Positions 1 through 8,573 of a stretch of 41,705 nt of DNA are shown here, piece by piece. The stretch is taken from contig NZ_FOTK01000038.1 of NCBI RefSeq assembly GCF_900114535.1, forward strand, positions 17,721 through 59,425. Direction: 5' to 3'. The DNA comes from Methylobacterium pseudosasicola. Lineage in GTDB: Bacteria; Pseudomonadota; Alphaproteobacteria; Rhizobiales; Beijerinckiaceae. The notes beneath the pieces are model-generated. The model was not told where the DNA came from. It did not search any database and saw only the letters and a program-made list of their open reading frames with translations. The position numbers were made by a program, and so were the translations under genes. The first letter of the stretch is position 1; every line of letters starts with the position of its first letter.

Positions 1-200
1 TGGGCGGTCTGGCCGGCGTCGTCGTCGGGAGCGCGATCTCGCTGACGGTGGCCCGGTCGGCGGGCTGGGCGACGATCATCGACGCGCAGGCGATCGTCCT
101 GTCGGTGGGCTTCTCGGCGCTGGTCGGCCTGTTCTTCGGATACTACCCGGCCCACCGAGCCTCTCGGCTCGATCCGGTCGACGCTCTCAAGATGGAATGA
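1..200 (+). CDS. ABC transporter permease, FtsX/MacB type (C-terminal end only)
   Basis: Reading from base 3, the frame gives about 65 residues and stops at 198-200. The fragment has two hydrophobic segments (GVVVGSAISLTV and IVLSVGFSALVGLFFGYYPA). It ends with the motif YYPAHRASRLDPVDALK, the classic C-terminus of MacB/LolC/FtsX-like permeases that work in lipoprotein, peptide or macrolide export. The start lies outside the window, so the partner ATPase and substrate are unknown. The family call is firm; the exact role is not. Confidence 0.85.
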   Translation, partial: GGLAGVVVGSAISLTVARSAGWATIIDAQAIVLSVGFSALVGLFFGYYPAHRASRLDPVDALKME

Positions 201-240
201 TGGACCCGTCGGACGTGTTCCGGCGCAGAAGGAGGTAATG

Positions 241-522
241 ATGATCCAACCGTCCGCGCGAACCGCTCTCGCCGACACCCGCATCGCCTTGACCGCACGC
301 GAGCGGGAGATCATCCGGCATATAGCGCTCGGCGCGCAGAATGACGGCATCGCTTACGAGATGGGGATATCGGCCAATACCGTCAAAACCCATATCGGCA
401 ACATCATGCGCAAGTTCGGGCTGCACAACAGGACCCAGATCGCGATGCTGCTCACGCCCCATGTGACGCCCGCCGCACCCGTCCGGCACGGACGCGTCCC
501 GTCCGCTCGCCTCACGCCGTAG
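241..522 (+). CDS. Stand-alone LuxR/GerE-type helix-turn-helix regulator
   Basis: A small protein of about 93 residues made almost wholly of a LuxR C-terminal HTH: LTAREREIIRHIALGAQN, then ISANTVKTHIGNIMRKFGLHNRTQ, ending in a proline/arginine-rich tail. There is no receiver, PAS or autoinducer domain. GGAGG at 231-235 lies 5 bases before the ATG at 241 and only 2 before the ATG at 238, so 241 is preferred. It begins 40 bases after the permease gene on the same strand and could be co-transcribed. Its target genes are unknown. Confidence 0.8.
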   Translation: MIQPSARTALADTRIALTAREREIIRHIALGAQNDGIAYEMGISANTVKTHIGNIMRKFGLHNRTQIAMLLTPHVTPAAPVRHGRVPSARLTP

Positions 523-535
523 CGGACGGTGCCGG

Positions 536-1153
536 TCAGCGCGGAGGCTCTGCCTGGGCGCGCCGACGCCGCTTCACCGGGGCGCGGCGGACAACGGGGG
601 GCTCGAGATCGGATTGGGTCTCCGCGCCGAGGTCGGCGACGGCGGGATAGTCCTCGGAGGGCGCAAAGCCGACGGAACGCTGCGTCTCCGCGCCGGAGCC
701 GGCGAGGCAGCGCACGCCCTCGACGGCCAGCGCCAGGGCGACGTCGGGATCGTTGCACAGGATCTGCGTGGCCGCGACCCTGTGGCCGAGGCTGTACAGG
801 GTCCGGGCATAGAGGCGCAGGTTGCACCCCTTGTCGGTCAATGTGCCGCCGAGCGTGACGCCGATCCCGGGACCGGCCCCGCCGACGCTCGCGCTGCCGA
901 GGCAACTCTCGATCCCGGCGGCCGCGAGACCCGGCGCCCAAACGCTCGGCGTGTTCCGGCCGCTGCCGCCGCCGATGCTCACCGAACTCGACGAGCCCGC
1001 CGCCGCAGCGGCGGCCAGCGCGTTGTTGCTGCCGTTGCCGTTGCCATTCCCGTTGCCGGCTCCGGAGTTGCCGTTGCCGTTGCCGGCGCCCACTTGGGCC
1101 TGCGCGGCCGTCGCCATCACGAGAGCGAGCCAGAGGAAGAGCAGACGACTCAC
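536..1153 (-). CDS. Exported Gly/Asn-rich protein of unknown function
   Basis: About 205 residues, starting with a signal peptide (SRLLFLWLALVMATAAQAQ). A low-complexity stretch of GNGN repeats and an alanine run follow. A C-terminal domain then has three spaced cysteines (ESCLG, KGCNL, QILCND, plus VRCLAG), and the tail is Arg-rich. The GTG at 1153 is preferred over the TTG at 1159 because GAGG lies at a good distance upstream. The Cys-containing part suggests a secreted or periplasmic fold, but I recognise no named family. The next gene downstream on this strand is not close, so it is probably a single-gene unit. Confidence 0.6.
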   Translation of the reverse strand: MSRLLFLWLALVMATAAQAQVGAGNGNGNSGAGNGNGNGNGSNNALAAAAAAGSSSSVSIGGGSGRNTPSVWAPGLAAAGIESCLGSASVGGAGPGIGVTLGGTLTDKGCNLRLYARTLYSLGHRVAATQILCNDPDVALALAVEGVRCLAGSGAETQRSVGFAPSEDYPAVADLGAETQSDLEPPVVRRAPVKRRRRAQAEPPR

Positions 1154-1638
1154 GAGCAACCCTCACCTCGGCGAAGAGCAGCAGAGGCCACACGGCATGA
1201 GCGCCATGGTTCAAAGTCAGCCGCGACTCGTCAATGGCTGTTGCCGTCTGGAAGAGTACTCATGGCCTGAATACTTGCTCCTACCTGGCGAATTTTGAGG
1301 CGTGCGGCAAAAATGGCGATGCTCGTTCGGACGACCCGGCACCCGGTCCTTAAGCTTTAAGTACGATCCCATAGAGGTATCACTCCGCCCCCGACCGGCC
1401 CGGTATTCTGGACCGCATTGAATCCGGACGGGCCGATTGTTGACCGTAAGCGGTATGCACCGGGCCGATCGCGGAAGCATCGAGAGGGCCTTTGCCGGGG
1501 ATGTGCTGCGTTCGGCGGTTCCGGAATACCGAAACATGCCGGCCTCTGTGTTCGAAAGTCTTAAAATGGCTGTCGGGCGACCGCGTTGCGGCGACGCCGG
1601 GCGGCCGGAGCCGGCGACGTTCGAGCAGGGGGCGGCAT
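1154..1638. other. Intergenic region, no gene seen
   Basis: About 485 bases between two minus-strand genes. Open frames here look like chance high-GC frames without ribosome sites. It contains the palindromic string CTTAAGCTTTAAG near 1350 and a more AT-rich patch at 1270-1370, which may hold the promoter of the exported protein gene. Nothing else is recognisable. Confidence 0.4.
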
Positions 1639-2337
1639 TTACCGGCCGGCCTGGTCGATCTCCGCTCGGGCATCAGCGAGCGCCTGTTGAAATCCGCCGT
1701 CGCTCAACAGCGCCTCGGCGATGATCGCGGCGGCGATCTTTCCGGCTTCGAGGTCGGACGGGAAATGCGTGCCGGCCTCGAAGCGATTCCGGCCGTACTG
1801 GTCCGCACGGGCGAACAGGGCCTCTCGCTTCTCCGGCGCCAGGATCCCAAGCACGGTCGCCGCGAGATACCCGAAGGTCGCGTGGCCGCTCGGATACGAT
1901 GTGCTGCCGGACCGGTGGCCGAAGGTGCGCAGATCGGGATCGATTGTGTAGGGTCGCTTGCGGCCGATCGCCGACTTGGCCGCCAGCACCGCCAATTCGC
2001 CGTCCTGGAAGACGTGCTCGATCAGAGCCGCGAGCTTCGGCATGCGGGCGGCCGTGAAGGCCGGCCCGAGCACGTCGGCGAACCGGTCGAGGGTGCAGGG
2101 CAGGTCGGCGGTGATGCGACGCTCATCCTCCGGGGTTCGCGTGGCAACCGCCGCACGCACAGCGGCGAGATCCGCAATCTCCGTCTCGGAGCCCGCGGCC
2201 GGGGGCGGCGGCAGGACGCGCTGGAGCGCCAGGGCTTCCGGGTCGATCCAGGTGGCGTGCAGCTCGGCCGCTGCGACGGGCGTGAGGGGAAGGGTGGCCC
2301 AGACGAGGGCCAGGAGCGCGCGGGACAGAGGATGCAT
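1639..2337 (-). CDS. Class A non-specific acid phosphatase (PAP2 superfamily)
   Basis: A 232-residue periplasmic phosphomonoesterase with a signal peptide (LLALVWATLPLTPVAAA). It carries the full three-part PAP2/vanadium-haloperoxidase active site: K121-X6-R128-P129, then S150-G151-H152 in TSYPSGHA, then R185-X5-H191-X3-D195. H191 is the expected phospho-accepting nucleophile of the family. The ATG at 2337 is preceded by GAGGAG. The MFS transporter gene ends 12 bases upstream on the same strand, so the two are probably co-transcribed. That would fit release of phosphate and an organic moiety in the periplasm followed by uptake or export; the link is inferred. Confidence 0.93.
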   Translation of the reverse strand: MHPLSRALLALVWATLPLTPVAAAELHATWIDPEALALQRVLPPPPAAGSETEIADLAAVRAAVATRTPEDERRITADLPCTLDRFADVLGPAFTAARMPKLAALIEHVFQDGELAVLAAKSAIGRKRPYTIDPDLRTFGHRSGSTSYPSGHATFGYLAATVLGILAPEKREALFARADQYGRNRFEAGTHFPSDLEAGKIAAAIIAEALLSDGGFQQALADARAEIDQAGR

Positions 2338-2349
2338 GGCGCGGGCTCC

Positions 2350-3615
2350 TCAGACGTTTCGGGCTTGTGCGGGCTCAGGGCCGTCCCGCTCGGTGGCGGT
2401 CTCGGGCAGGGCGAGCCAGAGCAGCGCCAAAGCGAGGAGCGCGACGCCCCCGCAGACGAGATAGGCAGCCTGGAACCCCGCGTGCTGAACGAGGCTGCCC
2501 GCCACCACGAAGGAGAGCGCGGCGCCCGCGCCCTGGAGGGTGCCGACGAGCCCCTGCGCGAGGTTGTAGCGACCGGTGCCGCGCATCACGTCGGCGAGGA
2601 CCAGCGACTTCGACGCGCTCAGGAGCCCCGCGCCCACGCCGTCGAGGAGCTGCACCGCGATCAGCCAGATCGGATCGCGCCAGAGCGTGTAGAGCAGCGC
2701 CCGAAGCGGCAGCGCCACGAAGGCGGCGAGCAAGAGCGGCTTGTGCCCCCAGCAATCGGCCCGGCGGCCGACCAGGATCGCCATCGGCACCATCACCATC
2801 TGCGCGCCGACGATGCAAACCGAGACGATGACCGACGACCAGTCCGGCCGGTCTCGTCCGACTTCCTGGGCGACGAGGGTCAGCAAGGGGGCGTTGGCGA
2901 AGTGGAACAGGCCGACGCAGACGGCGAAGACGATGAGCGGCCGGTTATCGAGAAGCGTTCGGAGACCCGCGGGTCCGGTGCCGGTATCGCCCTCCGCCTC
3001 GCCGCGGGCCCGCCGGGCGTCGATCGCCCGGCGCGGGATCGCGAACAGGGCGGCGGCGGCCACGATGCAGAGGGCCGGTACCAGCAGGAACACCGCCCGG
3101 TCCGGGAGCAGCCAGCCGATCCCGCCGATCAGCAGCGCGATGACGACGTTGCCGGTGCGTTCCAGGGCGGCGTTGCGCCCGAGCCGCCGGGTGAGCTGAC
3201 GGCGCGGGACCAGGCCGAGGGTGAGCGCGGCCACGGCGGGGCTCAGGATGGCCCCCGCCACCGCCAGGACGGTGGAGGCGATCAGGACCGGCCAGAAATG
3301 GGGCGCCCCGGCGATCACCGCGGTCGCCAACGCCAGGGCGATGAGCGCGGCGAGCAGCACGAGCCGCTTGTCGCGCACCGCGTCGATCGCGGCCCCGAGC
3401 GGCGCCTGGAACAGGATTCCGACGAGGCCCGCCACGGTCCCGACCAGCCCGACCGCGCCGTCGCTCCAGTCGCGCTTCACGTAGAGATAGACGTTGAGAT
3501 ACGGCTTGATCGCGCCGTTCACGTCGACGAGCGCGAGGTTCAGCGCGTCGAGCGCGACCGGTCGAAAACCCGTCCGGTGGGACCGCAGGGTCGGGCGGGT
3601 GTCGTCCTGATCCAT
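2350..3615 (-). CDS. MFS transporter
   Basis: A 421-residue inner-membrane protein with about 12 hydrophobic segments and a central hydrophilic loop (about residues 205-225), the normal size and layout for the major facilitator superfamily. The segment between helices 2 and 3 (APLGAAIDAVRDKR) fits the family's conserved loop A (GxxxDrxgrr-like). AGGA lies before the ATG at 3615. It is the first gene of a two-gene minus-strand unit with the acid phosphatase and is divergent from the SDR gene at 3975. Substrate and direction of transport cannot be read from the sequence. Confidence 0.9.
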   Translation of the reverse strand: MDQDDTRPTLRSHRTGFRPVALDALNLALVDVNGAIKPYLNVYLYVKRDWSDGAVGLVGTVAGLVGILFQAPLGAAIDAVRDKRLVLLAALIALALATAVIAGAPHFWPVLIASTVLAVAGAILSPAVAALTLGLVPRRQLTRRLGRNAALERTGNVVIALLIGGIGWLLPDRAVFLLVPALCIVAAAALFAIPRRAIDARRARGEAEGDTGTGPAGLRTLLDNRPLIVFAVCVGLFHFANAPLLTLVAQEVGRDRPDWSSVIVSVCIVGAQMVMVPMAILVGRRADCWGHKPLLLAAFVALPLRALLYTLWRDPIWLIAVQLLDGVGAGLLSASKSLVLADVMRGTGRYNLAQGLVGTLQGAGAALSFVVAGSLVQHAGFQAAYLVCGGVALLALALLWLALPETATERDGPEPAQARNV

Positions 3616-3974
3616 GGTCCTGCTTCTTGGCCGGGGCGGTGCGGCGCGACCGTGATCGCCTCGCGTTCACGCAGTCACCCGGCGCGGCGTTACCTAGCTG
3701 CCGGGCCGGCGAAGGCAACGCGTGGGGGCCCGCCGGGCGGCGGTCTCGGCGTGAGGCTTTGAAGACTGACGCGAAGAGGGCGTTCGCGGTTGGGTCTGAG
3801 ACCCGGGCCATCGTTTCCGGACGGCAGCAAAAAGCCTTTCGGTTGCAGACGGCTCCGGGTAGCACGGTGGCAGCGGTCAGCCTCGGCATGCGTACATCCG
3901 GGCTCGCGGCGACGCCGCCCGCCGGAACGATCCCTCGCCGCCCGCGCGCGGCCATCGCCGACGGAGACGCGCCC
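3616..3974. other. Divergent intergenic region between the MFS and SDR genes
   Basis: About 360 bases separating a minus-strand and a plus-strand gene, so promoters for both are expected here. I see no clear sigma-70 boxes, operator palindrome or structured RNA. The open frame running through it into the SDR is a shadow extension: the SDR fold begins at 3975. Confidence 0.4.
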
Positions 3975-4757
3975 ATGAGCGATACCCAGGACCGGACCGC
4001 GCTGGTGACGGGGGCGGCCCGCGGCATCGGGCTCGCCGCCGCGACCCGGTTCCTCGCGGAGGGGTGGCGCGTCGCCCTGCTCGACATCGATGGCCCGGGC
4101 GTGGAGGCGGCGGCCGCCCGCCTCGGCCGGCCGGAGGCGGTGTTGGCCGTGACCGCGGACGTCTCCGATCCGGTGGCGGTCGAGGAAGCGATGCGGCGGG
4201 TCGCTGACCGGTTCGGGCGCCTCGACGCGCTGGTCAACAACGCCGGCATCGCGATCTTCAAGCCGCTGATGGAAACCACCTTCGCGGATTGGTCGCGGGT
4301 GCTGGCGGTGAACCTGTCGGGGCCGTTCCTGTGCACGCAGGCGGCCGTCCCGCTGCTCGCCGCGCGGGGCGGTGCGATCGTGAACGTCACCTCGATCTCG
4401 GGCCTGCGCGCCTCGACGCTGCGGACCGCCTACGGCACGAGCAAGGCGGCGCTGGCGCAGCTCACCAAGCAGCAGGCCGTCGAACTGGCGCAGTTCGGGA
4501 TCCGGGTGAACGCGGTCGCGCCCGGACCGGTGGATACGGCGATGGCCAAGGCGGTCCACAGCCCCGAGATCCGCGCGGATTACCACGACGCCGTGCCCCT
4601 TGGGCGCTACGGCCTGGAGACGGAGCTCGCGGAGGCGATCGTGTTCCTCTGCTCCAAGCGCGCCTCCTTCGTCACCGGCCAGCAGCTCGCCGTCGACGGG
4701 GGCTTCGAGGCGACGGGCATCGGCCTGAAAACCCTGCGCGGAGAGCGGCAGGACTGA
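3975..4757 (+). CDS. SDR-family NAD(P)-dependent oxidoreductase
   Basis: A 260-residue classical short-chain dehydrogenase/reductase. The cofactor motif TGAARGIG is at residues 12-19, NNAG at 88-91, the catalytic serine in SISG at 140-143, and Y153-x3-K157 in YGTSK. The C-terminal VDGGF is typical. Asp37/39 after the second strand (LLDID) suggests NAD+ rather than NADP+. The ATG at 3975 has GGAGA upstream; the longer frame starting at 3627 would add a low-quality leader. It lies just upstream of the GntR gene on the same strand and probably acts on a hydroxy substrate of the same pathway. Confidence 0.9.
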   Translation: MSDTQDRTALVTGAARGIGLAAATRFLAEGWRVALLDIDGPGVEAAAARLGRPEAVLAVTADVSDPVAVEEAMRRVADRFGRLDALVNNAGIAIFKPLMETTFADWSRVLAVNLSGPFLCTQAAVPLLAARGGAIVNVTSISGLRASTLRTAYGTSKAALAQLTKQQAVELAQFGIRVNAVAPGPVDTAMAKAVHSPEIRADYHDAVPLGRYGLETELAEAIVFLCSKRASFVTGQQLAVDGGFEATGIGLKTLRGERQD

Positions 4758-4944
4758 GCGCCGGTCCGGCCGGAACAGACGGTTTCCGGACGATCGCCTC
4801 GCGGCCGTCCCGCCTGTGCCGGCGAGGCGATCCGAGGGTGCCGACCCTTGCCGCTGTCGCACCGCCTTCGGTCATTCGCTCCTCTCGTGAGGACGCCTTC
4901 ATGGCAGCCCCGAGCCCCCGTTTGTCGCCGCGCATCGTTTCTGG

Positions 4945-4955
4945 ATACAATCTAC
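4945..4955 (+). promoter_or_regulatory. Candidate GntR operator upstream of the GntR gene
   Basis: The word ATACAATCTAC ends 18 bases before the GntR start codon at 4974. The identical 11-mer recurs at 5720-5730 before the transporter operon. A shared AT-rich word in front of a regulator and its neighbouring operon is what an autoregulated FCD/GntR protein would give. Binding is inferred. Confidence 0.5.
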
Positions 4956-4973
4956 CCTCGTTTCGAGGTGTCC

Positions 4974-5666
4974 ATGTCTGCTCCGGCTTCTCCGCCGTCC
5001 GCCACCGATCGCCTGCGCCACAAGACGGTCTCCGCGGCCGTCACCGAATCGCTCCGGCAGCGCATCCTGAACGGCGAGTTCGCGCCCGGTATCCAGTTGC
5101 GCCAGGACGCGCTGGCGGAGGAATTCGGCATCAGCCGCATCCCGGTCCGAGAGGCGCTGCTGCAACTGGAGGCCCAGGGGCTGGTCAAGATCGTGCCGCA
5201 TCGCGGAGCCATGGTCACCGGTCTCTCCGTCGAGGAAGTCGAGGACATTTTTCGCCTGCGCGAACAGCTCGAACCGCCGCTGCTCGCGCTGTCCGCCCGC
5301 CGCTTCTCCGAGGCCGATTACCGGAGGCTGCGCAGCCTGACCGACGAGTATGGCGCGGCGTTGGAGGCCGGTCAGGTCGACCGCTGGGGCGAGCTGAACC
5401 GGAGCTTCCACCTCGATCTCCTGCGCTACGCCGATCGTCCCCGCTCCCTCAGCATCGTCTCCGGCCTGCTCCAGGATTGCGACCGCCCGACCCGGCTGCA
5501 GCTCTCGGCCTCTGGGGATACCGCGCGCGCCGACCACGAGCACACGCAGATCGTGGCGCTCTGCGAGGCCGGCCGGATCAACGAGGCAGCCGACCTCCTG
5601 CAAGCCCATATCGCGCACGCCGCCGTGTCGCTTGTGGCGATCTATCGGCACGCCCATGCCGGCTGA
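4974..5666 (+). CDS. GntR-family transcriptional regulator, FCD subfamily
   Basis: About 230 residues. The N-terminal winged helix spans about residues 20-80 (VTESLRQRILNGEFAPG, then LAEEFGISRIPVREALLQLEAQGLV). The all-helical FCD ligand domain follows (about 90-220) and carries the expected histidines, in NRSFHLDLL, DHEHTQIV and LQAHIAHA, that usually bind a metal and a carboxylate effector. The ATG at 4974 fits the fold best; the longer frame from 4848 adds nonsense residues. Located between the SDR and the Liv-type operon, it most likely controls both itself and the operon, with a substrate-derived organic acid as effector. Confidence 0.92.
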   Translation: MSAPASPPSATDRLRHKTVSAAVTESLRQRILNGEFAPGIQLRQDALAEEFGISRIPVREALLQLEAQGLVKIVPHRGAMVTGLSVEEVEDIFRLREQLEPPLLALSARRFSEADYRRLRSLTDEYGAALEAGQVDRWGELNRSFHLDLLRYADRPRSLSIVSGLLQDCDRPTRLQLSASGDTARADHEHTQIVALCEAGRINEAADLLQAHIAHAAVSLVAIYRHAHAG

Positions 5667-5712
5667 GCCCGCCCCGTGAAGAACCCGACACCAGGGGCCT
5701 TGACGCGCCTGC

Positions 5713-5730
5713 AGATTTTATACAATCTAC
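5713..5730 (+). promoter_or_regulatory. Candidate GntR operator before the Liv-type operon
   Basis: The second copy of ATACAATCTAC (5720-5730). Here it also forms an inverted repeat, AGATT (5713-5717) and AATCT (5724-5728) around TTATAC. It lies 23 bases before the GTG start at 5754 and in an AT-rich spot within GC-rich DNA, so it could overlap the -10 region. Confidence 0.5.
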
Positions 5731-5753
5731 AAAAAGAGACCGGTGAGGGCGCC

Positions 5754-6506
5754 GTGGCAGAGCACGCATTGGTGACAGAGGGGCTGACCAAGGCGTTCGG
5801 AGGCTTCACGGCCGTGCGCGGGGTCGACTTCGCGGTCCGGCGCCATGCAATTCACGCGCTCATCGGCCCCAACGGCGCGGGCAAGACCACCTTCTTCAAC
5901 CTGCTCACGAAGGTCCACACGCCGACCGGCGGGCGCATCCTCTTCGAGGGCACCGACATCACCCACGAGAGCTCGGCGGCGATCGCCCGGCGGGGGATCG
6001 TGCGCTCGTTCCAGATCTCGGCGACCTTCCCGCATATGAGCGTGCGCGACAACGTCCGCGTCGCGCTGCAGCGGCGGCTCGGAACCCAGTACGCGTTCTG
6101 GCGCTCGATCCGATCGCTGGCGGTGCTGGACGATGAGGCCATGGCGCTCCTGTCCGATGTGGGGTTGGCCGACTACGCCGAGGCGAATGCCGCCGACCTG
6201 TCCTACGGGCGCAAGCGCACCCTGGAGATCGCCACGACGCTGGCGCTGGATCCACCCCTGCTGCTCCTCGACGAGCCGACCCAAGGCATGGCCATCGACG
6301 ATGTCGACCGGATCAAGCGCCTGATCCGGCGGATCGCCGTGGGCCGCACCATTCTGATGGTCGAGCACAACATGTCGGTGGTGGCCGACCTCTGCGATAC
6401 GATCACCGTGCTCCAGCGCGGGGAGATCCTGGCCGAGGGCAGCTACGAAACGGTCTCCGCCGATCCGGGGGTGAAGGCGGCTTATCTCGGGGGCGGGCAT
6501 GCCTGA
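5754..6506 (+). CDS. Branched-chain-amino-acid-type ABC transporter ATPase, LivG-like
   Basis: A 250-residue cytoplasmic ATPase of the HAAT uptake family. Walker A GPNGAGKT is at 38-45, a LivG-style signature LSYGRKR at about 149-155, Walker B LLLLDEP at 169-175 and the switch histidine at 205. I chose GTG at 5754 because the alternative GTG at 5676 would run through the operator and an unrelated leader. First gene of the operon; its stop overlaps the LivF start by 8 bases (translational coupling). It works with LivF, LivH, LivM and the downstream binding protein. Confidence 0.93.
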   Translation: MAEHALVTEGLTKAFGGFTAVRGVDFAVRRHAIHALIGPNGAGKTTFFNLLTKVHTPTGGRILFEGTDITHESSAAIARRGIVRSFQISATFPHMSVRDNVRVALQRRLGTQYAFWRSIRSLAVLDDEAMALLSDVGLADYAEANAADLSYGRKRTLEIATTLALDPPLLLLDEPTQGMAIDDVDRIKRLIRRIAVGRTILMVEHNMSVVADLCDTITVLQRGEILAEGSYETVSADPGVKAAYLGGGHA

Positions 6507-7206
6507 GTCCGCCGCCCTGGAGATAAGCGGGCTCGAAGCCTGGTACGGCGAGAGCCACGTCCTGCACGGGATCGACCTCACCGTGCGCGAGGGCGAGTGC
6601 GTGACCCTGCTCGGGCGCAACGGCGCCGGGCGCAGCACCACCCTCAAGGCGATTCTCGGCCTGACCGACCGCCGCGCCGGCTCGGTGCGGGTGCGCGGGC
6701 AGGAGACGATCCGGCTCAGCACACACCGGATCGCCCGGCTCGGCCTCGGCTACTGCCCGGAGGAGCGCGGCATCTATCGCTCGCTGACCACGCAGGAGAA
6801 CCTCACCCTCCTGCCCCGCCTCGGGCCCGATGGGATGTCCGTGGCCGAGGTGCTGGCGATGTTCCCGAACCTCGCCGAGCGGGCCGATAGCGGCGGCGGC
6901 CGGCTCTCGGGCGGCGAGCAGCAGATGCTGGCGCTCGGCCGCATCCTGACCACGGGCGCCCGCATCCTGCTGCTCGACGAGATCACCGAGGGCCTCGCCC
7001 CGGTCATCGTCGAGGCGCTGGGCCGGGCGGTCGCCCTGCTCAAGAGCCGGGGCTTCACCATCGTGCTGGTGGAGCAGAACTTTCACTTCGCCCGCCACCT
7101 CGCCGACCGCCATTACGTGATCGAGCATGGCCGCGTCGCGGCCGAGATCCCGGCGGGCGAGGTGGCGGCCAGGGAGGCCGAGGTCGGGCGCCTGCTCGGC
7201 GTCTAG
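6499..7206 (+). CDS. Branched-chain-amino-acid-type ABC transporter ATPase, LivF-like, with variant Walker A
   Basis: A 235-residue LivF-type ATPase: signature LSGGEQQ at 136-142, Walker B ILLLDE at 156-161. Walker A reads GRNGAGRST (39-47), with arginine at residue 45 (codon 6631-6633) where the ATP-binding lysine is expected. The rest of the fold looks intact, so this site may bind or hydrolyse ATP less well while LivG keeps a normal site. I believe similar substitutions occur in some LivF relatives, so it may be natural and functional. It overlaps livG by 8 bases. Confidence 0.93.
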   Translation: MPESAALEISGLEAWYGESHVLHGIDLTVREGECVTLLGRNGAGRSTTLKAILGLTDRRAGSVRVRGQETIRLSTHRIARLGLGYCPEERGIYRSLTTQENLTLLPRLGPDGMSVAEVLAMFPNLAERADSGGGRLSGGEQQMLALGRILTTGARILLLDEITEGLAPVIVEALGRAVALLKSRGFTIVLVEQNFHFARHLADRHYVIEHGRVAAEIPAGEVAAREAEVGRLLGV

Positions 7207-7207
7207 A

Positions 7208-7253
7208 GCATCGTCCCGAAAGGTGGATGCCGGCTTTCGGAACAAGACGATGC
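7208..7253. repeat. Intergenic palindromic repeat (GCATCGTC ... GACGATGC)
   Basis: Outer arms GCATCGTC (7208-7215) and GACGATGC (7246-7253) enclose a second pair, CCGAAAG (7216-7222) and CTTTCGG (7234-7240). It starts right after the LivF stop codon. This layout matches a dispersed palindrome I associate with Methylobacterium and other Rhizobiales genomes; as RNA it would fold into a strong hairpin between livF and the binding-protein gene. Confidence 0.6.
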
Positions 7254-7307
7254 ACAGTCGAACCCTCGGCAGGGGAAGAACAGTCGGGACGCACAGGAGG
7301 CGGGAAC

Positions 7308-8529
7308 ATGCGGTCACGGTTCATCGGTTACGTGCTCGGCGCGTCGCTCGCGTCGGCCCCCCTGCCGTCGCTCGCCGCCGAGCCGGTCAGCGACGGCGTC
7401 GTCAAGATCGGCATCCTTAACGATCTGTCGGGGATCTATTCGGACTTCACCGGGCGCGGCTCGGCGGTGGCGGCGCAGATCGCCATCGACGAGGTCGGCG
7501 GGAAGGTCCTGAACGCCCCGGTCGAGCTCATCGCCGCCGACCACCAGAACAAGCCCGACATCGCCGCCAACCTCGCCCGGGAATGGTTCGACCAGGGCAA
7601 GGTCGACATGATCGCCGACTTCCCGACCTCCTCGACGGCGCTCGCCGTGATGGAGATCGCCAAGCAGAAGAACCGGGTGACGATGCTCTCGGCTGGGGTC
7701 GCCATGGCGGCGATCAACGAGAAGTGCTCGCCGCTGAACGCCCAGTGGATGGTCAACACCTACGCGCTCGCGGCCGGCACCGCCAAGGCGCTGCTGAAGA
7801 CCGGCCGCAAGACCTGGTACTTCGTCACCGCCGATTACACCTTCGGCCATTCCCTCGAGAAGGACGCCTCCGCGGTGGTGGAGGCCGAGGGTGGCAAGGT
7901 GCTGGGCGTCTCGCGCCACCCGTTCCCGGGGGGGCGACTTCTCCTCCTTCATGCTGAAGGCCCAGGGAAGCGGCGCGCAGGTGATCGCGCTCGCCAATGC
8001 CGGCAGCGACACGATCAACGCGGTCAAGCAGGCCGCCGAGTACGGTATCGGGCGCAGCGACAAGCAGGTGATCGCCCCGCTGCTGACCTACATCACCGAC
8101 GTGAAGAGCCTCGGGCTGACCAAGGCCCAGGATATGTACCTCACGGAAGCGTTCTACTGGGATTACGACGACCGCTCGCGCGCCTTCGCGGAAAAATACT
8201 TCGCCAAGATGAAACGCATGCCGAGCGCCTCGCAGGCGGCGGTCTACTCGGCGGTGCTCAGCTACCTCAAGGCGATCGAGGCGGCGGGTACCGACGAGGC
8301 CGGCGCGGTGATGGGCAAGCTCCGCACCATGACCATCGACGACGCGGTCATCCGCAACGGCAAGCTGCGCGCCGACGGCGCCCTCGTCCACGACATGCTG
8401 CTCCTGCAGGTGAAGAAGCCGGCGGAGTCCAAGCGCGACTGGGATTTCTACAACGTCCGGGCGGTCCTGAAGGGCGACGACGTGTTCCCGAAACCCTCCG
8501 ATGCCTGCCCGCTCAACGCCAAGGGCTGA
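7308..8529 (+). pseudogene. ABC transporter substrate-binding protein (HAAT family), frameshifted
   Basis: The periplasmic binding protein of the Liv-type system (Peripla_BP_6). The ATG at 7308 has a perfect AGGAGG site and a signal peptide (IGYVLGASLASAPLPSLAA). The reading frame is good to about 7928, then a run of seven Gs (7928-7934) shifts it. Removing one G restores the family motif FPGGDFSSFMLKAQGSGAQ and continues to the stop at 8529, giving about 406 residues, a normal length. As written, the first frame runs on as nonsense. Either the gene is truly inactivated or phase-variable, or the base is a sequencing error. Both halves are otherwise undamaged, which favours an error or a very recent event. 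Confidence 0.85.
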
Positions 8530-8573
8530 AGCAACATCACTTCAGGACGCGCACCGCCTCCCCGGATCGGGCG

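Noticed and set aside
1492..3762. Very long plus-strand open frame (756 codons)
   Set aside because: It runs antisense to the acid phosphatase and MFS genes, which have full family motifs. Its translation is Arg/Gly/Glu-rich shadow sequence.
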